From a bacterium (GTDB lineage Bacteria; DUMJ01), in NCBI GenBank assembly GCA_014360335.1, contig JACIXS010000254.1, positions 1 through 32,685 on the forward strand: a stretch of 32,685 nt of DNA. Reading direction: 5' to 3'. The notes beneath the pieces are model-generated. The model was not told where the DNA came from, made no database searches, and was given only the letters and a program-made list of their open reading frames with translations. Positions 16,392-26,074 of the stretch are shown here, piece after piece; position 1 is the stretch's first letter, and each line of letters begins with the position of its first letter. A program made the translations under genes and the position numbers.

Positions 16392-17525
16392 ATGTTTAAT
16401 GTTATAATACTAGGTATAGTTAGCTTACTTACAGACATAAGTACTGAAATGGTCTATCCCCTTATCCCTTTGTATCTAACTAGTAAACTTGGGGCAAGTC
16501 CAGCTATAGTAGGTCTGATTGAAGGTGTAGCCGAAAGTACTGCAAGCTTATTGAGGGTATTCTCTGGTTATATCTCTGATATGATAGGTAAAAGGAAACC
16601 ATTGGCAATTTTAGGCTATGGTTCTTCTACTCTAGGGAAATTCTTCCTTTACCTATCTAATACTTGGGGGCTTGTATTCGTCGGAAGATGGATAGATAGA
16701 TTTGGCAAGGGGATAAGAACTGCCCCTAGAGATGCATTGATAGCAGACTCTACAGATCCAACTAGAAGGGGTAGGGCATTTGGTCTCCATAGGACGATGG
16801 ATACGTTCGGAGCGGTTTTGGGGATACTTCTAGCATACTATTTCTTTACAAGATTTTCTGGAGATTACTCTAGAGTATTCCTATACTCTCTTATCCCTGC
16901 ATTTATAGGTGTCTTGGCTCTGTTCTTTGTGAGAGAAGCTAAAAAGATAGATAAAAAATCTGCCTCTAAGCCATCTCTAAAGTGGTCTCTCTTAGATAGA
17001 AGACTTAAAGGGTTCCTTATAGTAACACTCATATTTACATTGGGGAATTCTTCTAATCAGTTTCTACTTCTTAGGGCTAAGAATCTAGGATTTGATACCG
17101 CTACTGTTCTTCTCCTATACCTTGCCTATAACCTTGTCTATATGGCATTTGCCTATCCTGCAGGAAGGCTCTCAGACAGGATAGGGAGGAAGAGACTAAT
17201 AGTAGTAGGATACCTCTTCTATGGATTGGTCTACCTAGGATTTGCCATTGTAAAAAATCAGTCAACGGTCTGGCTCTTATTTGCCCTCTATGGCATATAC
17301 ATAGGGCTTACTGAAGGTGTTCAGAAGGCTCTCATCTCAGATATAGCACCTGTAGACATACGAGCTACCTTGATTGGGCTTCATGCAACATTAGAAGGGA
17401 TAGGACTCTTGCCCGCATCATTTATAGCTGGACTCTTATGGAACAATATCTCAGCTAGTGCCCCGTTTTACTTTGGAGGTCTTATGGGCATTATATCTGC
17501 TATCGGAATGATGCTAGTTCTCTAG
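16392..17525 (+). CDS. Major facilitator superfamily transporter
   Basis: The 377-residue integral membrane protein has about 11-12 hydrophobic segments. It carries two MFS motif-A loops, one after helix 2 (SGYISDMIGKRKP) and one in the second half (AGRLSDRIGRKR). Between them lies the conserved GRWIDRFGKGIRTAPRDA, typical of a bacterial MFS subfamily without a defined substrate. The ATG follows AAGGAGGT. It is slightly short but not visibly truncated. The divergent GH38 gene suggests a sugar or sugar-derived substrate, but drug or metabolite efflux is equally possible. Its stop codon is one base from the stop of the convergent hydrolase gene. Confidence 0.88.
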   Translation: MFNVIILGIVSLLTDISTEMVYPLIPLYLTSKLGASPAIVGLIEGVAESTASLLRVFSGYISDMIGKRKPLAILGYGSSTLGKFFLYLSNTWGLVFVGRWIDRFGKGIRTAPRDALIADSTDPTRRGRAFGLHRTMDTFGAVLGILLAYYFFTRFSGDYSRVFLYSLIPAFIGVLALFFVREAKKIDKKSASKPSLKWSLLDRRLKGFLIVTLIFTLGNSSNQFLLLRAKNLGFDTATVLLLYLAYNLVYMAFAYPAGRLSDRIGRKRLIVVGYLFYGLVYLGFAIVKNQSTVWLLFALYGIYIGLTEGVQKALISDIAPVDIRATLIGLHATLEGIGLLPASFIAGLLWNNISASAPFYFGGLMGIISAIGMMLVL

Positions 17526-17526
17526 A

Positions 17527-18813
17527 CTATCTCAAGATAGCAGGGGTACAGAGATACAATTCTAAGCCATTAATATTGTAGTAGAACTCTCCAAAGATAG
17601 CTATACTCTTCTCTTTAGGTCTATCGATACCTATAAAATAGCCATTAGACAACCTTTGAGCTTCTATATAGCTCCATATAGAATAGACAAAGTTCTTGTC
17701 TCTCGAATCTGCATACCATATCCCTACTTTAGTTGGATTTATATCCGAATTTAATGTAAGTCTTATAGAGGACTCATCCTCCTCTATATTCCAATTTATC
17801 TTGGGAAAAGGTATTTTACCTGCTATATATAGATAGAAGGCAGATATATCCTTTATAACCCTTTCCCTATCCTCAAGGTTATGGCCCGAATTGGGAACGT
17901 AGAGTATATACTTTTCTCCAGGCAACTCTTCTAAATATAGGTTAATCGCGTCTATAGCCCAGTAAGGGTCATTGGAACCATTAATGATAAGCTTAGGAAC
18001 CTTTATTCTCTCTCTATAAGAGAATGGGTCTATAATAGATAGGATCGTATCACCTATGAAAGTATCCGCTAACTTGTCTAAACCAAGTAGAGTATAGTCT
18101 GACAATTTAGGACTGTAATCCCCCCAGAGTTCTTTTTGATGTTCAAACTGAGCCTTTATATTCAGATTGTCGTAGACCATTGGAGCTATACCCTTTACTC
18201 TATCATCACATACTGCAGTAAGCCAAGTAGTCCAACCCCTCTTTGAAGCACCAGTAACAACAAAACCTTCTAGATTTATATTTGCCCTCTCTTGAACAAT
18301 CTCCTCTATAGCATCCATAGCTTTTATGGCACCTTTTGTCATAGGTAGGAGTAATGGCCAGTCTTCCTCCTGTGTCTCGGCGAATTTAGTAAGTGTATAG
18401 GCTATTAATGCATCCTCATACAGTCCACCAAAGAGAGGTTGATTAGGTATATCGAATAAAACAGCGGAAATACAGCCTAATCTTTTAGATAACTCCTCTA
18501 CATAGAGGACCTCTTCAGAATGTTCACCTCTCCAGCTTCCCGTTATAAATAGTATCCCTACTTTAGTGCTAATGGGCAACTTAGGAATACCTATAATAAG
18601 CCTATGCGTCCAGATTATATTTCTCCATTCCTGAGAAGTTAGCTCTACCTCATAAAGGGTTATACCATCTCTTGCCTCCTCAGATAAGACCTCCCACTTA
18701 TAAAAGTTGTCAACCTTATTTACATAATCTATAAGTGGCTGACTATAGGATACTGAAGATGTAACAAGGGATAGAAGAAATAGAAGAACTAATATCTTTA
18801 AGAATCTTCTCAT
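17527..18813 (-). CDS. Exported PhoPQ-activated pathogenicity-related (PqaA-like) alpha/beta hydrolase
   Basis: The 428 residues start with a signal peptide (about 1-24, MRRFLKILVLLFLLSLV). The remainder matches the PhoPQ_related family, an alpha/beta-hydrolase-like fold. It has FITGSWRGEH near 89, TGASKRGWTTW with candidate nucleophile Ser180, NGSNDPYW with Asp272 and NSGHNLED with His301, giving a complete Ser-Asp-His set. Despite the family name there is no reason to think of pathogenicity here. An esterase or peptidase acting on an extracellular substrate is plausible. The ATG is behind AGGAGGTGA. It is monocistronic, with its own promoter and a 14-bp palindrome. Confidence 0.85.
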   Translation of the reverse strand: MRRFLKILVLLFLLSLVTSSVSYSQPLIDYVNKVDNFYKWEVLSEEARDGITLYEVELTSQEWRNIIWTHRLIIGIPKLPISTKVGILFITGSWRGEHSEEVLYVEELSKRLGCISAVLFDIPNQPLFGGLYEDALIAYTLTKFAETQEEDWPLLLPMTKGAIKAMDAIEEIVQERANINLEGFVVTGASKRGWTTWLTAVCDDRVKGIAPMVYDNLNIKAQFEHQKELWGDYSPKLSDYTLLGLDKLADTFIGDTILSIIDPFSYRERIKVPKLIINGSNDPYWAIDAINLYLEELPGEKYILYVPNSGHNLEDRERVIKDISAFYLYIAGKIPFPKINWNIEEDESSIRLTLNSDINPTKVGIWYADSRDKNFVYSIWSYIEAQRLSNGYFIGIDRPKEKSIAIFGEFYYNINGLELYLCTPAILR

Positions 18814-18835
18814 GCAACATCACCTCCTGTAAACT

Positions 18836-18853
18836 ATTATACCAAGTTTGGTA
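18836..18853 (-). promoter_or_regulatory. Extended -10 with adjoining palindromic operator upstream of the PqaA-like gene
   Basis: On the minus strand TGGTATAAT (TATAAT at 18836-18841) is an extended -10. Overlapping and just upstream is TACCAA-GT-TTGGTA (18840-18853), a perfect inverted repeat with 6-bp arms. The position in the -10/-35 spacer suits a repressor. The -35 is weak. Confidence 0.5.
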
Positions 18854-18865
18854 AAGTCACCGTAG

Positions 18866-19395
18866 ATACCGTCAAATCGGTTTAATAATCTATCCTACCA
18901 AGATTACTTAGAATTTAGCAAAAGGTGGATGAATAGATGCTATAAATGGCTTAAAAAGGACGGAAGATTTTGTCTAAATGTCCCATTAGATAAAAACAAG
19001 GGTGGACAACAAAGTGTAGGTGCAGATTTAACTACTATTGCAAAAGAAATTGGATTTAAATACCATGCAACTATTGTCTGGAATGAAGGAAATATTTCAA
19101 GAAGAACCGCCTGGGGATCTTGGATAAGCGCTACCGCCCCTTATGTGATAGCCCCAGTGGAACTTATCATAGTCATCCAAGTCCTTTTCCAGTGGAATTA
19201 CCCAAAAGATGTATAAAACTTTTTAGCTTTGTGGATGACTTAGTTTTAGACCCATTTATGGGTAGTGGAACAACATTACTAGCAGCCTATCTTACCAATA
19301 GAAAAGCGATAGGGATAGAGATAGATTTATCCTACTGTGAACTAGCAAGAAAAAGGTTAATTAAGGAAATTACAGGCAGTCTTCGATGCTTATGA
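18866..19395 (+). pseudogene. Remnant of a beta-class site-specific DNA methyltransferase (N4/N6 type)
   Basis: Two fragments of one methyltransferase are readable. The first, from about 18884, reads NNLSYQDYLEFSKRWMNRCY, WLKKDGRFCLNVPLDKN, IVWNEGNISRRTAWGSW and SAPYVIAPVELII-like sequence (here SATAPYVIAPVELII). Near 19175 the frame must change by one to resume at HSHPSPFPVELPKRCIKL and VLDPFMGSGTTLLAAYL, ending at 19395. Relative to family members, the stretch between VELII and the HP-PFP segment (target recognition) is deleted, with a frameshift. The N-terminal catalytic DPPY motif is missing: no frame upstream of 18866 continues the homology. Motif I (DPFMGSGTT) is intact. It has no partner restriction gene and is almost certainly inactive. 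Confidence 0.85.
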
Positions 19396-19596
19396 TAAGT
19401 TTGATATCAATGGGCATATCCCTCGACCGAACGGTGAGATAAAGAGAGACAGGAAATAATTCTAGTAGCTCTATTTCTAGCATGCTATAAACGTACATCT
19501 TCTGTTAAGTTTCAAAATTTTTAATCATAATAAAGATATTTTGTTTTTTATATTTTTTATTATTTATATCTGTATCTGTTACTGTTACTGTATAGA

Positions 19597-19655
19597 GGGG
19601 CTGGGTAGGGGGATTGGAGGGGGTATACAGGGGGTAGGGAGGGGTAGTACAGGGG
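19597..19655 (+). promoter_or_regulatory. Cluster of eight G-runs; C-rich tail of the uvrB-nudix transcript (candidate rut site or quadruplex)
   Basis: Eight runs of three to five G (19597-19600, 19603-05, 19608-12, 19619-23, 19630-34, 19637-39, 19641-44, 19652-55) lie within 59 bases directly after the nudix stop codon. In the minus-strand RNA this is a C-rich, nearly G-free, unstructured tract, the signature of a Rho loading site. On the plus strand it meets the pattern for a G-quadruplex. No hairpin terminator is found in 19396-19661, which otherwise is AT-rich and holds no gene. Confidence 0.5.
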
Positions 19656-19661
19656 TCCAGT

Positions 19662-20057
19662 TTATATCTTTAGCTTCTCTATTATCTCTAAATCTGATCT
19701 ATACCCACAAAGTCTTTTGGCAGATTCTAGGTCTATCCACTCTGCCCTTGCAACCTCTCCATAAGCAGGAGAAATATTAAAGGAGACTGCCTTTGCTAAG
19801 TACCAGTGGACAGTCTTATCTACATTCCCCTTCTCAGAGTGTATATAGCTATAATGGGTTTCTCCCAGGTATCTTTCAATTTTTACATCTATACCAGTCT
19901 CCTCTTTTACCTCCCTAATCGCTGTTTCTTCTAAGGACTCACTATCCTCTATCTTGCCTTTTGGAAATGTCCAATAGCCAAAGCGGTCTAGAATCATAAG
20001 TAGATATATCTTTCCATTCTTCTTATAGGTGATACATCCAGAGGAGACCTCTCTCAT
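19662..20057 (-). CDS. NUDIX hydrolase
   Basis: The 131-residue protein has a complete Nudix box from Gly34 region onward: GKIEDSESLEETAIREVKEE then TGI, matching G-x5-E-x7-REUxEExGU. The N-terminal half reads SSGCITYKKNGKIYLLMILD and FGYWTFPKGK, typical of the diadenosine-polyphosphate or (d)NTP-cleaving members. It hydrolyses a nucleoside diphosphate linked to another moiety; the exact substrate is unknown. The ATG overlaps the pyrF stop by four bases (ATGA). It is the last gene of the uvr operon, where house-cleaning of damaged nucleotides would fit the repair theme. Confidence 0.9.
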   Translation of the reverse strand: MREVSSGCITYKKNGKIYLLMILDRFGYWTFPKGKIEDSESLEETAIREVKEETGIDVKIERYLGETHYSYIHSEKGNVDKTVHWYLAKAVSFNISPAYGEVARAEWIDLESAKRLCGYRSDLEIIEKLKI

Positions 20058-20725
20058 TCTTCCATTAATCTCCTTATAACCTCTAAAGGATCATCTGACT
20101 CGTATATAGGTCTACCTATTACAACAAAATCTACCCCTCTCTCTTTTGCATCCCTATAAGTTCCAGTTCTCTTCTGGTCATCCCTGCTCTGAGAGATCCT
20201 TATACCAGGGGTAACAACAAGAAAATCTTCACCAAGTTCTTTTTTTATAATTTCTGCCTCATCAACACTTGCAACTACTCCAGTAAGTCCAGACTCTTTG
20301 CAGAGCCTTGCCCTCTTTAAAACGATATCCCTTACATCTCCAGAGATACTTAGTGTCTCTAGGTCATCTTTTCCTAGACTTGTAAGTAACGTTATCCCTA
20401 ATAGTCCAAATTCACCTCTAGTAGTCTCTTGGGCTTTAATTAACGCATCTTTTCCAGCACTACTATGAATAGTAACAAATGTAGGCTTATGGGGTAAGAT
20501 TGCCTCTATAGCATAAGATACAGTATTTGGTATGTCATCAAGTTTCAGATCTAACATTATCCTTTTCCCTAAAGCTTGAAGCCTATCTACCAATCTCCAA
20601 CCAAACCTATAAAAGGCTATATAACCTATCTTATAGTAGGATACATTATCACCAAGAAGCTCTACCAGATCGAATATCCTCTTTTCATCTTTTAGGTCTA
20701 GTGCAACTATTATCTCTGGCTTCAT
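20054..20725 (-). CDS. pyrF: Orotidine 5'-phosphate decarboxylase
   Basis: Final step of de novo UMP synthesis (OMP to UMP plus CO2). The 223 residues show IVALDLKDEKR at the N-terminus, YKIGYIAF near 32, the catalytic DLKLDDIPNT near residue 59-68 (the Lys/Asp network), TIHSSAGKDAL near 85, and the phosphate-binding VTPGIRISQSRDDQKR and VIGRPIYES near the C-terminus. Length is normal for the short bacterial form. It follows the small membrane protein gene by ten bases and is the only pyrimidine gene in the window, embedded in a DNA repair operon. Confidence 0.95.
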   Translation of the reverse strand: MKPEIIVALDLKDEKRIFDLVELLGDNVSYYKIGYIAFYRFGWRLVDRLQALGKRIMLDLKLDDIPNTVSYAIEAILPHKPTFVTIHSSAGKDALIKAQETTRGEFGLLGITLLTSLGKDDLETLSISGDVRDIVLKRARLCKESGLTGVVASVDEAEIIKKELGEDFLVVTPGIRISQSRDDQKRTGTYRDAKERGVDFVVIGRPIYESDDPLEVIRRLMEE

Positions 20726-20735
20726 CCCATCTCTC

Positions 20736-21062
20736 CTAGAATATCCAGCTTAATATCCAAGACACTATACTTATAAATAGTCCACCTAGAATAGCAGACC
20801 AAAAGCTTGCTATCTGAAATCCTGGAATTAGCCAAGCCACTATCTCTAAGAGTATAGCATTTATAACTAGTGTAAAGAGCCCTAGAGTAAGAATATTGAT
20901 TGGTAATGTTAATATCTGCAATATAGGTTTTATTATCAAATTTAGTACTCCTAAGACTAAGCCAGCTATCAATGCATCCATAAAACTTCTTACCGATATG
21001 CCATAGACCACATAGGGGGTCAGACATATTGCTATTGTAAGGATGAGCCAACGTTTTAACAT
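20736..21062 (-). CDS. Small four-helix membrane protein, phage-holin 4 superfamily (DUF360-like)
   Basis: The 108 residues are almost wholly hydrophobic, with four predicted membrane helices (about 3-25, 28-52, 54-80 and 83-106). The pattern DALIAGLVLGVLNLIIKPIL, LPINILTLGLFTLVINAI and WLIPGF is diagnostic of the Phage_holin_4_2/DUF360 family. Those proteins are chromosomal and widespread; a lytic holin function is not established. The ATG overlaps the ogt stop by seven bases and has GGAGTGA before it, so it is co-translated. Its link to DNA repair is unexplained. A second open frame over the same bases on the same strand (20722-21051) is not coding. Confidence 0.88.
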   Translation of the reverse strand: MLKRWLILTIAICLTPYVVYGISVRSFMDALIAGLVLGVLNLIIKPILQILTLPINILTLGLFTLVINAILLEIVAWLIPGFQIASFWSAILGGLFISIVSWILSWIF

Positions 21063-21523
21063 ACTTTCACTCCTTCTAGATTTAAGAGTAGAATCTTTCT
21101 GTCTATTCCTAGACTATAACCACCTAATCCATTTCTACCAACTAATCTGTGGCAAGGAACTACTATTGGACAGGGGTTTATCCTCATTGCGTTTCCTACT
21201 ACTCTAGCAGACCTTGGTCTTCCAATCCTTCTTGCAACTTCTCCGTATGTAGCAGTACTTCCATAGGGAATACTTCTTATAAACTCTAATATCTCTATAT
21301 ATACTGGACTAATATCTCCATAATCTATAGGGATATTCTTAAAATCTACCTTCTCTCCAGAGAAGTACGACATAAGCAGTTTATCAAGCCCTAGAGGGTC
21401 CCTTAAATCTTCTTCGCACTTTCTCTCATCCTGCCAATCAAGACTGATAAGCCCTCTATCTCCTATTCTATACACAAATGTTCCATATTTTGGAATAGTT
21501 AAAGTATACGGCTCTCTAGCCAT
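21056..21523 (-). CDS. ogt: Methylated-DNA--[protein]-cysteine S-methyltransferase
   Basis: Suicide repair enzyme that moves alkyl groups from O6-alkylguanine to its own cysteine. At 155 residues it has a short N-terminal domain and the full C-terminal catalytic domain. That domain contains IPYGSTATYGEVARRIGRP, the winged-helix segment ARVVGNAMRINPCPIVVP and the active-site PCHR, followed by LVGRNGLGGYSLG. Its first 25 bases overlap the end of uvrC in another frame, and its end overlaps the membrane protein gene. The ribosome binding site is weak, consistent with coupling to uvrC translation. Confidence 0.95.
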   Translation of the reverse strand: MAREPYTLTIPKYGTFVYRIGDRGLISLDWQDERKCEEDLRDPLGLDKLLMSYFSGEKVDFKNIPIDYGDISPVYIEILEFIRSIPYGSTATYGEVARRIGRPRSARVVGNAMRINPCPIVVPCHRLVGRNGLGGYSLGIDRKILLLNLEGVKVC

Positions 21524-23247
21524 CTCTTTACACTCTCCACTACATTTTTGGGAATATTACATCTCTTAGCCACCTCTTCTACAGGAAGGCTTTTCACTAC
21601 TGAGATATCAGGATAGTTCGATAGGAGTCTTTTCATTCTCTCTTTTCCCATCCCTGGTATCTCAAGAAGACTGGACTCCAGTTCCTTTTCCCTAAGCTGA
21701 TGGTGATACTTCACTGCAAATCTATGCGCCTCATCTCTAATCTTCTGGAGGAGCTTTAATGCCTGTGACCTTTTTGAGAGTCTTAGACTATATCCCTCGG
21801 GAAACCATATAACCTCTTCTCTCTTTGCTAAACCAATAACAGGTATATCTAATCCCTTTGAATCTAACACTTCTTTTACCGCTCCTACCTGTCCTAAACC
21901 TCCGTCTATAAGCATAAGGTCGGGAAATCCCCAATCCTCATTATCTAGTCTCCTCCAGATAACCTCCTGAAGCATAGCATAATCGTTGGGACCTTCCACC
22001 GTCTTTATCTTAAACTTTCTATAACTACTCTTATCTGGGATTCCATTTCTAAATACAACCATAGAACCAACAGCGGTTTTACCCCTTATATTAGATATAT
22101 CATAGCCTTCTATTACCTCAGGTATCTTAGAAAGTCCTAGTATCTCTTGTAGACTCTTAAGAGGGTCATCTATATTAACTATCTTCTGACTAAACCTCTC
22201 TATAGCATTCTTTTCTGCTATATCGAGGAACTTTTTAAGGTCTCCCCTCTTTGGATTTTTTATCTCTACTTTTTTCTGGGACCTAGACGATAGCCAGTCC
22301 TCTATCAGTTCTTTATCTTTTATCTCCTGGTTTACAAGTATAATAGGTGGAGCGGGATTTCCATTTCTATAAAAAGCAACAACAAATGCTCCTAATATGT
22401 CCTCCTCTCCCGGATTCTCAATGTCAAAATCTTCTAGCCCTATAAGCACTCCCCTTCTTACAAATAGAACGACTACGTTATACTTTGATTTTACATTGAA
22501 GAGTGCAAATACATCTACATCTATCTTCTTATCACTTACTACATACTGTTTCTCTGTAAGTCTCTCTAAAGCTTTTATCTGGTCCCTTAAAAGAGCTGCC
22601 TTCTCAAAGTTCAACTCTACAGCCATCTGAAACATCTCTTCTCTAAGGGAATCTATGATTTCCTTACTATTTCCATTTAATACCCTTATAGCATCTTTTA
22701 CACTCTCTAGATACTGTTTATGGAAAGACTCACTATCGTTTATACACGGGGCAGAACATAAACCGATATGATAGTTTAAACAGGCATTCTTAAATCTAAA
22801 TGGATCACCGGTACAGCTTCTTATCTTGAACTTTTTACGTATTACGTGTATAACCGCTCTTAGGGCCTGAGTACTCGTATAGGGACCAAAGTATTCGCCC
22901 TTTTCCTCTATCCTGCGGGTAACAGTAAGAACAGGATACTTCTCATCAGTAATGAGTATATACGGATAAGTCTTATCATCCCTGAGTCTTACATTGTAGG
23001 GAGGCTTATACTGCTTTATAAGGTTATTCTCTAGGATAAGAGCCTCCATCTCAGAGGAGGTAATAATGTAATCTACTTCATCAACATAGGACACCATATC
23101 CCTTATCCTTGGATTCTCAGGATTTAGGTATGACCTAAGCCTATTCTGTAAGACCTTAGCCTTTCCAACGTAGAGAACATTATTATCCTTATCCTTCATT
23201 ATATAGACGCCTGGAGCCTCTGGGAATATATCTGTTAACTTAGGCAT
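21499..23247 (-). CDS. uvrC: Excinuclease ABC subunit C
   Basis: Makes both incisions in nucleotide excision repair after UvrAB recognises damage. The 582 residues show the N-terminal GIY-YIG nuclease ([21 protein letters not shown], about 11-31), a Cys-rich cluster ([20 protein letters not shown]), the UVR helix that binds UvrB ([17 protein letters not shown], near 212), the RNase H-like 5' nuclease ([20 protein letters not shown] near 385 and [11 protein letters not shown] near 455) and a C-terminal helix-hairpin-helix ([15 protein letters not shown]). The ATG overlaps the uvrA stop by eight bases. Complete and apparently functional. Confidence 0.97.
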   Translation of the reverse strand: MPKLTDIFPEAPGVYIMKDKDNNVLYVGKAKVLQNRLRSYLNPENPRIRDMVSYVDEVDYIITSSEMEALILENNLIKQYKPPYNVRLRDDKTYPYILITDEKYPVLTVTRRIEEKGEYFGPYTSTQALRAVIHVIRKKFKIRSCTGDPFRFKNACLNYHIGLCSAPCINDSESFHKQYLESVKDAIRVLNGNSKEIIDSLREEMFQMAVELNFEKAALLRDQIKALERLTEKQYVVSDKKIDVDVFALFNVKSKYNVVVLFVRRGVLIGLEDFDIENPGEEDILGAFVVAFYRNGNPAPPIILVNQEIKDKELIEDWLSSRSQKKVEIKNPKRGDLKKFLDIAEKNAIERFSQKIVNIDDPLKSLQEILGLSKIPEVIEGYDISNIRGKTAVGSMVVFRNGIPDKSSYRKFKIKTVEGPNDYAMLQEVIWRRLDNEDWGFPDLMLIDGGLGQVGAVKEVLDSKGLDIPVIGLAKREEVIWFPEGYSLRLSKRSQALKLLQKIRDEAHRFAVKYHHQLREKELESSLLEIPGMGKERMKRLLSNYPDISVVKSLPVEEVAKRCNIPKNVVESVKRWLESRIL

Positions 23248-26074
23248 ATACCTCTTCCTCTATCTTTAGAACCTTCCTAAGATACATTCCAGTGTAAGAG
23301 TTTGGATTTTGGGCTACCTCTTCCGGAGTTCCTTCTGCCACTATATAACCTCCTCTATCTCCTCCCTCGGGACCTAGGTCTATTATATAATCAGCAACCT
23401 TTATCACATCAAGGTTATGCTCTATCACAATTACCGTATTACCCATATCTACAAGTCTCTGAAGAACATTTATCAGTTTTTCTATGTCTGCAAAGTGTAG
23501 TCCAGTTGTAGGCTCATCTAATATGTAGAGAGTCTTACCAGTACTCTTCCTACATAACTCTGAGGCAAGTTTTACCCTCTGAGCCTCCCCACCAGATAAT
23601 GTTGGAGCTGGTTGTCCAAGCTTTATATACCCAAGACCAACATCCTGAAGTGTCTGAAGCTTTTGCCTTACCGCTGGGATATTCTCAAAGTGAACCAATG
23701 CCTGGTCTACCGTCATATCAAGCACATCTGCAATATTGGCACCTCTATATCTTACCTCCAAAGTCTCTCTATTATACCTCTTACCATTACAAACCTCGCA
23801 AGGGACATATACGTCAGGGAGGAAGTGCATCTCAATCTTTATCATCCCATCCCCGTGACAGGCTTCACATCTTCCACCTCTTACATTAAAGCTAAACCTA
23901 CCCGGTTTATATCCTCTTATCTTTGCATCATGGGTCTCAGCAAAGACCTTCCTTATATCATCAAAGACCCCTGTATAAGTGGCAGGGTTAGACCTAGGGG
24001 TCCTACCTATAGGAGACTGGTCTATATTTATAACCTTATCTATGTGTTCTAAACCTTCTATCCTATCATACTTTCCTGGTATTACCCTTGACTTATAGAG
24101 TTCTTTCATTAATGCCTTATAGAGTATATCATTCACTAGGGTACTCTTACCTGAGCCTGAAACCCCTGTTATAAGAACTAGAAGACCCAACGGTATATTA
24201 ACAGTAATATTCTTTAGATTATGCTCCTTAGCCCCTACTATCGTGAGATACTTACCATTAGAAGAACGCCTCACAGGAGGAATTGGGATAGTCCTTTCAC
24301 CTGAGAGATACTGCCCTGTTATAGATTCTTTACACTTCATTATCTCTTCAGGAGTTCCAACCGCTACTAAATAACCACCATGTTCACCGGCACCGGGACC
24401 TATATCCACTATGTAGTCTGCGGATCTCATCATAGATTCATCGTGCTCAACTACTATAACAGTATTACCCAAGTCTCTAAGTCTTTTTAACGTATCTATA
24501 AGCTTTGCCTCATCTCTAGCGTGTAGTCCTATGCTCGGTTCATCTAATACATAGAGTACACCCATAAGTCCTGAACCTATCTGGGTTGCAAGCCTTATCC
24601 TCTGTGCCTCTCCGCCTGAAAGTGTTGCGGTAGGTCTATCTAGAGAGATATAGTCTAATCCTACATCTATCAAGAATTGAAGCCTTGCCTTTATCTCTTT
24701 AAGTAACTGGTGGGCTATATAAGTCTCCCTCTCTGTAAGCTTTAAATTATCGATAAAGTCTATCAATTCCTTTGGAACCATAGAGATAACTTCTGCAATA
24801 GATTTATCTCCAACCTTTACCGCTAAGCTCTCTGGCTTGAGTCTCTTACCATTACAGGCAGGGCAGGGATAAGGTCTCATATACTGCTCTATCTCTTCTC
24901 TAGAATAATCAGATTCTGTATCTACATACTTCTCTTCCAACATAGGTATGATGCCTTTATAATACATATTCACATATCTTTTCTGACCGGCAAAACCCCA
25001 GAAGCTAAATCTTAGGAATATATTAGGGTCTCCGTATAAGAGGATTCTAAGCTGTTCATCGGTAAGTTCTCTAACGGGTGTTGTAAGGTAGAAGCCTAGC
25101 TCTTCTCCCAAAGCGGAAAGCAGACTAGCATGATAGCTTCCAAGGGGAACCCAGGGAGCTATTGCCTCCATTATTGGAAGATTCTTATCTGGGATAACAA
25201 GGTCGGGATCTACCTCCATCTTAAAACCTAACCCTGAACATTCGGGACATGCACCATAAGGGCTATTAAATGAGAATATACGAGGGCTCAGCTCTTCCAT
25301 ACTCACGCCACAGTATGGACAGGCAAATTTCTCGCTAAATAGTAGCTCATCTCCATTCTCTATACTTACAATAGCTATCCCTTCCCCCATCTTTAATGTC
25401 GTCTCCAGTGACTCTGCTAGGCGTGTCCTTATCTCTGGCTTTACTACGATTCTATCTACAACAACCTCTATGGTATGTTTCTTATTCTTATCAAGATTTA
25501 TCTCTTCTTCTAGCTCTATCAGCTTTCCATCTATCCTAGCCCTTAAAAATCCAGCCCTTCTTATCTCGTCCAATACGCCCTTATACTCTCCCTTTCTTCC
25601 TCTAACTACTGGAGCCAATAGTTGCAGTCTTGTCCCAGGCTCAAATGACATTATCTGGTCGACCATCTGGTCTACCGTCTGTTGGGATATAGGTCTCCCA
25701 CACTTCCAACAGTGTGGATGTCCTATCCTTGCAAAGAGAACCCTTAAATAATCGTATATCTCAGTTACCGTTCCTACTATGGACCTTGGGTTATGAGACA
25801 CACTCTTCTGGTCTATAGATATAGCTGGAGAAAGGCCATCTATAAAATCCACATCTGGCTTATCCATAAGCCCTAGGAATTGTCTAGCATATGCAGAGAG
25901 GGACTCAACATAACGACGTTGACCTTCTGCATAGATTGTATCAAAAGCAAGAGAAGATTTACCTGACCCACTCACCCCAGTAAGGACTACAAGTTTATCC
26001 CTAGGAATCTCCAAGTCTATATTTTTGAGATTGTGCTGTCTAGCACCTCTTATAATAATCTTATCTAATGGCAT
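23240..26074 (-). CDS. uvrA: Excinuclease ABC subunit A
   Basis: DNA-damage sensor and ATPase of nucleotide excision repair. The 944 residues contain two ABC cassettes: Walker [15 protein letters not shown] near 33 and [13 protein letters not shown] near 640, and two signature sequences, [14 protein letters not shown] near 485 and [14 protein letters not shown] near 825. They also contain three Cys zinc modules: CWKCG near 122 in the first cassette, CPYCG with CPEC near 252-280, and CEACHGDG with CEVCNGKR near 735-760. Family length is usual. Its ATG shares one base with the uvrB TAA (TAATG). The gene order uvrB-uvrA-uvrC within one transcript is notable but seen in other bacteria. Confidence 0.98.
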   Translation of the reverse strand: MPLDKIIIRGARQHNLKNIDLEIPRDKLVVLTGVSGSGKSSLAFDTIYAEGQRRYVESLSAYARQFLGLMDKPDVDFIDGLSPAISIDQKSVSHNPRSIVGTVTEIYDYLRVLFARIGHPHCWKCGRPISQQTVDQMVDQIMSFEPGTRLQLLAPVVRGRKGEYKGVLDEIRRAGFLRARIDGKLIELEEEINLDKNKKHTIEVVVDRIVVKPEIRTRLAESLETTLKMGEGIAIVSIENGDELLFSEKFACPYCGVSMEELSPRIFSFNSPYGACPECSGLGFKMEVDPDLVIPDKNLPIMEAIAPWVPLGSYHASLLSALGEELGFYLTTPVRELTDEQLRILLYGDPNIFLRFSFWGFAGQKRYVNMYYKGIIPMLEEKYVDTESDYSREEIEQYMRPYPCPACNGKRLKPESLAVKVGDKSIAEVISMVPKELIDFIDNLKLTERETYIAHQLLKEIKARLQFLIDVGLDYISLDRPTATLSGGEAQRIRLATQIGSGLMGVLYVLDEPSIGLHARDEAKLIDTLKRLRDLGNTVIVVEHDESMMRSADYIVDIGPGAGEHGGYLVAVGTPEEIMKCKESITGQYLSGERTIPIPPVRRSSNGKYLTIVGAKEHNLKNITVNIPLGLLVLITGVSGSGKSTLVNDILYKALMKELYKSRVIPGKYDRIEGLEHIDKVINIDQSPIGRTPRSNPATYTGVFDDIRKVFAETHDAKIRGYKPGRFSFNVRGGRCEACHGDGMIKIEMHFLPDVYVPCEVCNGKRYNRETLEVRYRGANIADVLDMTVDQALVHFENIPAVRQKLQTLQDVGLGYIKLGQPAPTLSGGEAQRVKLASELCRKSTGKTLYILDEPTTGLHFADIEKLINVLQRLVDMGNTVIVIEHNLDVIKVADYIIDLGPEGGDRGGYIVAEGTPEEVAQNPNSYTGMYLRKVLKIEEEVYA

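Noticed and set aside
19541-19780. 79-codon plus-strand open frame running into the nudix gene
   Set aside because: It covers the AT-rich spacer, the G-run tract and antisense nudix sequence; the Gly-rich part is only the translation of G-runs.
20722-21051. 109-codon open frame in another frame over the DUF360 gene
   Set aside because: Low-complexity composition with no hydrophobic helices, while the alternative frame matches a known membrane family and has a ribosome binding site.
23612-24052. 146-codon open frame opposite uvrA
   Set aside because: Antisense to conserved uvrA codons, no ribosome binding site and no recognisable domain; a shadow of the uvrA reading frame.
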